The translations under genes were made by a program, and so were the position numbers. The notes below the pieces were generated by a model. It worked only from the letters and a program-made list of their open reading frames with translations. It had not been told where the DNA came from and searched no databases. From Albugo candida (taxonomy: Eukaryota > Oomycota > Peronosporomycetes > Albuginales), in NCBI GenBank assembly GCA_040437565.1, contig JBDOQK010000002.1:1-64000 (forward strand): DNA of 64,000 nt, read 5' to 3'. This document shows positions 58,044 to 64,000 of this stretch, in pieces. The stretch's first letter is position 1. Every line of letters starts with the position of its first letter.

Positions 58044-59510
58044 TTAGACAGCTAGTGCTTTCATTCGTGTGTCCAGCTTCTCAGTATTGGCCTGGAAGAG
58101 TTCAGCATTCGCTACTAGTGATTGCTGCATCTACAGAAGACATTAAAAGGTGATATGGGATGACATGGGCAAGTTGGAAAGGCATACATTCTGTAAAAGC
58201 TGTGAATCTCGTACAAGCAATTCTTCGATGGCAATATTGGTCTCCTCGACCCGGTCCAAGCGTTGAGACCAATCCATCGATTCTTCATGGAAATCCTTTA
58301 GCGTCGAAAGTCGTTCAACAAGCGATGGAACCATGCAGGCAACGTCCTCGACGCTTTGCAGTTTTTCATACAACTGATCCAACATATGATTCTCATCACG
58401 CGAACTCTTTGAAATGTGGCTTGCGGATGATTCCTTCAATTTGCTCAAGAGTGTAAATTCATGGACTAACGCGTTAGTTCGAACTTTGATAGCATCTAAA
58501 TTTGTCTCGTTAAGTAATGCAACTCTTCTTTCCATCTTTGTGACCACAGATACGAGATCGTTTCCTCCCATGCTTTCGAGCCCATCCCCATCTAATCGCC
58601 CTTGACTATTGTAAAAGCTCCCAACCATCCGCTCTAAAGCTGCAATTCTCTTTTCGAGTACGACGACTCTCTGTTTCGTCTCTCTTTCACTAGAGTCGAG
58701 CTCACCAGTATGATAAATCTCATAAACCATGTTTGGACCTGATTCTATCTGAGTCGTTTCCTCCAATTGATGCTTCTTGAATTCTTCGATTTCGTTCAAT
58801 AACTTTGCACTCAGCTTATTCATTGACATACTTTGATCCGTGCTCAATTGTGTCTGATAGTCGTGAAGATACGGCTGATAGGAATCATTCTTCTGCATTG
58901 CCGCCAAATTCTGCTTCAAGCTGTTGACGCCTTTGATAACGTATTCCATTTCAGCTATTTGCGCAATATCGCGTGTGTCTGCTGTGACATTTGTATGTGT
59001 GTTTTCTTTTGATAAAAGGATCAGATCTTCTTCTAATGCATTCGCTTCCATCATTAATCGAGTGTATCTTTCAATCGGTGACTCGAATACAGCGCTCTTT
59101 TGTGTTTGTGTGTTGTCTTTTAGAGCTCCTTTGGCTTCATACGCTTCGGAATGATTTGGGTCTACGAGTTACGGTCAGGTAACGGGGTAGTGGGAAGGAC
59201 ATGAAGACGCGCACTGTATATTTTCCCCATGAACGCTTCGAATGCTTGAACTGGTGCAAGCACACTTTCATCTACTTCGACATTTGCCTATGTTTGTAAT
59301 ATAGTGTAAAATGACGATTATAATTACACAAGACAGAAGTACTGTGACCTTGTCGAGAAACCCTTTTGTATCGTCTTGATATCGTCCTGAATAACCGATA
59401 TCTCTCTCGATTGCATGTATGGATGAAGAAGAGACGGGAGTGTAAGGTTGAAAGGTTGCTTCCTGATCCGGAGTCTCAAACACTTCATTCTGCGGTGCTG
59501 TTTCGCTCAT
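58044..59510 (-). CDS. DCTN2: Dynactin subunit 2 (dynamitin)
   Basis: Dynamitin holds the dynactin shoulder to the Arp1 filament and so links dynein to cargo. Exons are 59,510-59,349, 59,287-59,215, 59,161-58,188 and 58,130-58,044 (introns 61, 53 and 57 bp), giving 431 residues. The N-terminus has the short acidic NEVFETPDQEA and DIGYSGRY segments. The middle is coiled coil with SPIERYTRLMMEANALEEDL and VVLEKRIAALERMVGSF. The C-terminus reads LYEKLQSVEDVACMVPSLVE, RLSTLKDFHEESMDWSQRL and, after the last intron, MQQSLVANAELFQANTEKLD, as in animal dynamitin. The start is the ATG of MSETAPQ; the reading upstream of it begins with TTG. Length matches the family. Confidence 0.9.
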
Positions 59511-59849
59511 CCAGATCGAGGGAATATACAATCTTCGGATTGGTAGGAATGAAATATATTTGTCGAATCAAATCTTGTCAAACATCTGAGCGCAAAATGG
59601 CAATCGACATACGCCTAGGATTCTAACAAAGCCTAAAGACGGATTCTTTCGAGTGCGATGAAAGGCATAGAACCTAACCCGGAAAAACTGTGAATAAAAT
59701 TCTTCATATCGTAGAAGACAATAGAAGATAAAGCATGCAAACGACACGCACGAATGACTAGATGATTATTATAATAGATTGAGAACTTTGCATCCTGCTA
59801 AAATGGTGTGCCACATTGCTTTCGGCTAATTGGTTGGCACGTGAAGGTC
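59511..59849. promoter_or_regulatory. Divergent spacer, dynamitin / Cys-rich membrane protein
   Basis: About 340 bp between divergent starts, presumably both promoters. No motif was recognised. Confidence 0.35.
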
Positions 59850-60695
59850 ATGCAACGACCCTCTATTGGAATTCTCTGTCTTTTCGCGGTGATTTACTGC
59901 GCTACATTTGGGAAATCCCATAACAATTCAATAACCTTCATTGAAGAAGTAGATGCGCACAAAGGTGTTGGTATCTCATTTCGATCAGACTACCTATCAG
60001 GCTGCGCATTATGCCAGCAAACAGGCGATTGTGATAATGCATTTCGTGGACGTCCTGGGCAATTTTGTCATACACTAGTCTCCGGACGACCCTGTTGCTG
60101 CCCGGTGGACTCGGAATGTACCGATAACGTGTACAACTGTCGCTGCAGAAGAGTGTCATATCAGCAAGTGTATCCTCATCAAGCAACAACACCAACAGTG
60201 GTACAAGCTCCCCAGAAGCATCACGGATGGTCAATTTGGACAATACTTTTCATGTTCTTTCTGATATTCGGCTGCTGCTACTGTCTATGTTCCTGCGCTC
60301 GACCCAATAATGAATACGAAAGGGTCGAATCCACTGGGCCGTATCCCCCACCGCAATATGGAACGTACAATGAACCAAATGTGACTGGAGTTTACGCAAC
60401 ACCAGTTCCAGCAGCACCGGGGTATGCTCCGCAAGTCGTTCAGAATTCGGGAGGGTACGGCTCCCTTGCGTCAGGTGCGGTGGGTGCAGCTACCGGTTTC
60501 GCGACAGGAATGATGGTGGATTCAGCGCTTCGAGGTCGGGAAAATCGGGAACCAGCTCCAGTTCAAGCAACAACGGCACCGTCCTGTACAGAGTTCAGTG
60601 GTGATACTGGTGGAGACGACTTTACTGGGGATACCGGCGGTGACGACTTTACTGGCGATACCGGTGGAGACGACAGTTTTGCGGGCGATTCCTAA
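59850..60695 (+). CDS. Cys-rich secreted/membrane protein with GDTGGDDFT repeats
   Basis: I start at ATG 59,850, giving 281 residues, because it opens with a good signal peptide (MQRPSIGILCLFAVIYCATF). A Cys-rich ectodomain follows (CALCQQTGDCDNAFRGRPGQ, FCHTLVSG, CCCPVDSECTDNVYNCRC), then one membrane helix (WTILFMFFLIFGCCYCLC, about 133-151). The tail is Pro/Tyr/Gly-rich (YPPPQYGTY), passes through GAVGAATGFATGMMVD and ends with three copies of the nine-residue GDTGGDDFT. I do not recognise the family; the layout resembles small tyrosine/proline-rich plasma-membrane proteins. Confidence 0.75.
   Translation: MQRPSIGILCLFAVIYCATFGKSHNNSITFIEEVDAHKGVGISFRSDYLSGCALCQQTGDCDNAFRGRPGQFCHTLVSGRPCCCPVDSECTDNVYNCRCRRVSYQQVYPHQATTPTVVQAPQKHHGWSIWTILFMFFLIFGCCYCLCSCARPNNEYERVESTGPYPPPQYGTYNEPNVTGVYATPVPAAPGYAPQVVQNSGGYGSLASGAVGAATGFATGMMVDSALRGRENREPAPVQATTAPSCTEFSGDTGGDDFTGDTGGDDFTGDTGGDDSFAGDS
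60598..60684 (+). repeat. 27-bp tandem repeat coding for GDTGGDDFT
   Basis: Three units (the last ending DDSF) with synonymous differences between them, at the C-terminus of the Cys-rich membrane protein. The silent changes suggest the protein repeat is kept by selection or is not very recent. Confidence 0.85.
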
Positions 60696-60937
60696 CTTCA
60701 ACTTCAAGATTGGAAAATGGCGACAATCATTCTTTATTTCTCGTAGCTTTAAAAAGTAACCCTTTATGAGGCGTTAAAGCCTTTATGTCATCGTAATATG
60801 TATATCGCTGATCCCTTCTACACGTGTCATACAGTCATCAGAATGTCATGTCGTGCTGTTCATTCACACTAGATCCCTTGTCATAATCGTATTATATCGT
60901 CCAACGACAATTGTCTTATTCTCCTTCACATACAAAA

Positions 60938-62599
60938 ATGAAGATATATCCACTCATATGTATGCACTCATTCCAGTGTATTTTCGCATATAATGATTTC
61001 CAGATATTGCAGCAGCCAGAAGTGATCATGTCAGAGTGCGCGCAAAATGGTCGTAATGCGCAGACTACCAGTAGAACGCTGATTGTAGATTTAAATGTGG
61101 TCGTAAGTCGCTTTGAAAGTCGACTTATTAGCTTTAACACTCGGAGCTACAGTGGCCGTATCCCTGCACCAACGATCAAAGTCTGCAGAGGAGATACATT
61201 GCGCATGCGAATTGCCAATATGCTCAGCGAACAAGAAGATGCCAATATTACAAATCTACACACACATGGTCTCCACGTATCTCCGGAAATGCATTTCGAC
61301 AATGTGTTTACCAAAATCAAATCAGGAGAAGCGCGTGAATATGTGTACGACATTGCGTCTGAGCATCCCACCGGGACATTCTGGTACCATCCACATCATC
61401 ACGGCTCCGTGAACACGCAAATCTCTGGTCTTATGGCTGGCGCTCTGATTGTTGTGGATGATGAGCATCACCCACTCTTTCCTCCTCAATTGGCACTGAT
61501 GGATGACGTCGTAATGATTCTGCAAGGAATTTGTTTCATAAACTGTACCAACAACCACGATACAATCATTAGTGCTCTGGTGAATCGATATGGCGAAATA
61601 GAGCCTCGAACCACAGATTTCTGGACACAGGTGACGGTTGATGCGTCAATATCAATGATGCAAGATCTCACGCAAGTACATGTGTTTGTGAATGGACAAT
61701 ACGTTCCGAGACTTAGTCTGATAAGATGGGAATTCAAGCGACTTCGATGGATCAATGCGATATCCAACAATCTCATTGAGCTTATTGCACCTGGTTGTGA
61801 GATGTATACGATAGCAATGGATGGTGTGTATCGAAATGGACCTCCAGTGCAGAAGACAGTTGTTGTGATACCTCCGGGTGGCAGATGTGACATACTGATA
61901 CGCTGCACGCAGGAAGGTACGTATGTGCTCTCAGCTGAATCCGCTGCATCACGAGTTCATTTGCTCGGAAAGGTGAACGATCACCGTGTTGCATCTCAGC
62001 CAGTTCTGACACTTGAGGTGTACGAAGCCATTGACAGAATACCGACACCCGTCACAACATTGCCTCTCAACCTTCCATTCGAGCATGAGCACATATCGAG
62101 TCTTTTAAGCATTTCTTCAGCGGCTATTCCAGAATACAGCAAATACGACTATGAATTCTCAATGGAAACAGTTACCGAACCCAATATTCCGAACAAGTCG
62201 AAAGACATATACTCTGTGAATCGCAAAGTATTTGACGAAGAGTACATCAATCACACAATGCGAGTCAATGAAGTACAGGAGTGGCAGATTTCGACTCGGA
62301 ATTATGGAAGTGGATGTGATCCCATGCAACATAGTCAACTTCCATGCAAACGTCTCGTGCATCCGTTCCACATTCACGCGACTAACTTCCAAATCGTTGC
62401 GAAAGAAAAAGATTTCGATCCATTTGATTTGCTGTATGAAGTTGGCCAATGGCGCGATACGATTCCGATTTACCATGAGGCCAAGATCTTGATCCGATTC
62501 ATGCCGAAAAACCATATGATTGGTAGAATTCTGACGCATTGTCACATCTCATCGCATTCTGATCAAGGAATGGCGCAATTGACGCAAGTTGTGGCTTGA
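60938..62599 (+). CDS. Multicopper oxidase B (laccase/ascorbate-oxidase-like), secreted
   Basis: An intronless paralogue of multicopper oxidase A, 553 residues from the ATG at 60,938 (reading upstream of this begins only with TTG). The N-terminus MKIYPLICMHSFQCIFA could serve as a signal peptide. The copper motifs are complete: HTHG (108-111), WYHPHHHG (151-153), HPFHIHATNFQI (475-480) and HCHISSHSDQGM (534-545). The middle region lines up with A (for example KRLRWINAISNNLIELIAPG) but lacks the Met-rich insert. It lies about 8 kb from A in opposite orientation. The substrate is unknown; oxygen-dependent oxidation outside the cell is the family role. VPS35 begins 54 bp after its stop. Confidence 0.92.
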   Translation: MKIYPLICMHSFQCIFAYNDFQILQQPEVIMSECAQNGRNAQTTSRTLIVDLNVVVSRFESRLISFNTRSYSGRIPAPTIKVCRGDTLRMRIANMLSEQEDANITNLHTHGLHVSPEMHFDNVFTKIKSGEAREYVYDIASEHPTGTFWYHPHHHGSVNTQISGLMAGALIVVDDEHHPLFPPQLALMDDVVMILQGICFINCTNNHDTIISALVNRYGEIEPRTTDFWTQVTVDASISMMQDLTQVHVFVNGQYVPRLSLIRWEFKRLRWINAISNNLIELIAPGCEMYTIAMDGVYRNGPPVQKTVVVIPPGGRCDILIRCTQEGTYVLSAESAASRVHLLGKVNDHRVASQPVLTLEVYEAIDRIPTPVTTLPLNLPFEHEHISSLLSISSAAIPEYSKYDYEFSMETVTEPNIPNKSKDIYSVNRKVFDEEYINHTMRVNEVQEWQISTRNYGSGCDPMQHSQLPCKRLVHPFHIHATNFQIVAKEKDFDPFDLLYEVGQWRDTIPIYHEAKILIRFMPKNHMIGRILTHCHISSHSDQGMAQLTQVVA

Positions 62600-62653
62600 T
62601 GTGGACTACACTATGCATGTCGTACTCGAAAATAGTGTTATACAAAACGTTGG

Positions 62654-64000
62654 ATGAGTCCAAGTACAAGTCGAGAAGCGCTACTTGGAGAAGCGCTCCG
62701 ACGAGCCGAAACGCATGCGTCTGAGATGAAACGAGCGATGGATGCAAACGAATTGGATAATTTTCTGTCAAATGCTGCATCTTGCTTCCAAGAATTACAA
62801 ACAGATCATTTGTCACCGAAAGAATACTATCAATTATGTACGACCTTTTGATCGGACCATCCGATTTTGCAGTCATATTGCTTTCCGTTGTGTCAGATAC
62901 AAAGATTTCGGATGAAATGAGTCAATTGGGAGAGTTCCTGAAGACTTTGAAGGGCTCTGATACGAGTGCACAAGAACTGTATGAACGCGTACAATGGAAC
63001 CCTCGTATCATTCCTCGATTGTAAGCGTTCTGCTTTTTGTTTGTACTGTTGCATCCCCGAACGAAACGTTTGTGCTAGATACACGCTCATTAGCGTCGGT
63101 ATGGTTCTGATGGATGAGAAGCCGGTGCTGGAGATCCTGGCCGATCTTCTGGATATGGTGAAAGGCGTTCAATCACCCTTGCGTGGCCTCTTTCTTCGCT
63201 ACTACTTGATGACTACCTGTAAAACACATCTGGCTCGCTGCAAAGACTCGGTTGAAGATATGGTCGATCTTTTGATGCACAATTTGTCAGAGACAAGTCG
63301 ACTTTGGATTCGTATACAGAAGCAAAATCTCGACAGTAGGATGAAAAATTCAATGGAGCGGGAAAAGGAACGAAGAGAGCTTCAAGTGTTGGTCGGAAGT
63401 AGTTTAGTGCGACTGAGTGAACTGAATGGATTGACCTCGCAGATTTACTCGGATCGGATCTTACCACCAGCACTGGCTCTGATCACAAATTCCAAGGATG
63501 AACTCACGCAGCAATACTTTTTGGATTGCATAATTCAAGTCTTCCCGGATGATTTTCACGTGCAGAATGTCGACTTATTGCTGGACACTTTCACCAAATG
63601 CCTCGAAAATGTCGATGTCGCAAGCATTTTGAAGACACTTTTGGAACGCTTAAAAAATCACAATGAATCTTTAAAAGCTTCCCAGTCAATATTCGCATGG
63701 AAGGTGCAAAACGAAGAAGTCGATCTCTTTCATCAGCTTTTGAGAACAATTGTCAGCATTTCAGAGAAAAGCAGGAGAATGAGCTACGTCCTTTCAACGT
63801 CAATGGTTTCATTGTTCATAGCGATTGTCAAATCACATGAAGGCTGGCTGCGAGGAGATGTGGAACGTATCACCGATTTTGTCTCATGCATATCGACTTT
63901 TGTTCAGTTCCATTGTGAAGATCTCGAGCACGAGTTGGACGTACGGAAAAGCGAGTTCGATAATGCCATTGAAGATTTACTGTTGGCTGTATTATGCATT
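62654..64000 (+). CDS. VPS35: VPS35 retromer subunit, 5' part (runs off right edge)
   Basis: VPS35 is the central subunit of retromer, which returns receptors from endosomes to the Golgi. Exons in the window are 62,654-62,837, 62,897-63,020 and 63,079 to beyond 64,000 (introns 59 and 58 bp). The joined reading gives LLGEALRRAETHASEMKRAM, IIPRL|YTLISVG, GVQSPLRGLFLRYYLM (the family PRLYLL..GVQHPLRGLFLR box) and then LQVLVGSSLVRLSELNGL and YFLDCIIQVFPDDFHVQNV. The alpha-solenoid start and box order match VPS35. The frame is open to the window end. The gene is cut by the edge, not broken. Confidence 0.93.

Overview
The window looks like nuclear DNA of an oomycete (stramenopile). The genes are small and tightly packed, and the introns I could place are 45-65 bp with GT..AG ends. 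The gene set fits a zoospore-forming protist: OSCP1, dynamitin, an ASH-domain protein, a WW-FYVE-repeat protein and laccase-like multicopper oxidases. An Albugo-like white rust is my best guess, but that is inference, not something the sequence proves. There are six runs of exactly 100 N, which are scaffold gaps of unknown true size.

Positions 1 to about 27,000 are a decayed, repeat-rich region with no convincingly intact gene. From left to right it holds: the 5' end of a copia-type LTR element running off the edge, a short telomere-like heptamer run, an 8-bp minisatellite, several unrecognised broken coding blocks, and a broken ethanolamine/choline phosphotransferase gene split by an RTE-like LINE with a 12-bp target-site duplication. 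After these come a broken Ku70 gene convergent with the phosphotransferase, a broken DDE transposon with terminal inverted repeats, a tandem duplication, and a broken NUP96 (Nup98-96 C-terminal) gene. Introns appear to be kept in the phosphotransferase relic, so it is not a processed copy.

A non-autonomous element with long inverted ends (about 27,424-27,957) lies at the border. From 28,488 to the right edge the genes look intact: ECD/SGT1 (+), tRNA-Gly(TCC) (-), a USP10-like deubiquitinase (+), MOG1 (-), OSCP1 (+), a 2,210-residue WW-WW-FYVE-HEAT/ARM-zinc-ribbon protein (-), a mitochondrial carrier (-), NOM1/SGD1 (+), an unnamed nuclear-type protein (+), multicopper oxidase A (-), a type I membrane protein (+), an ASH-domain protein (-), dynamitin/DCTN2 (-), a Cys-rich membrane protein (+), multicopper oxidase B (+) and the start of VPS35 (+). 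Many neighbours are convergent with 20-115 bp between stop codons, or divergent with 240-740 bp between starts.

Three of the gaps are flanked by direct copies of the same sequence (148 bp, about 1.36 kb and 453 bp). These are most simply unmerged overlapping contig ends, so the apparent second copies of OSCP1 and of two gene 3' ends should not be counted as paralogues. Functionally the intact half is a mixed housekeeping set: nuclear transport and ribosome assembly (MOG1, NOM1), membrane traffic (VPS35, FYVE protein, dynamitin), cilium-linked genes (OSCP1, possibly the ASH protein) and extracellular copper oxidases. I see no operon-like or single-pathway organisation.
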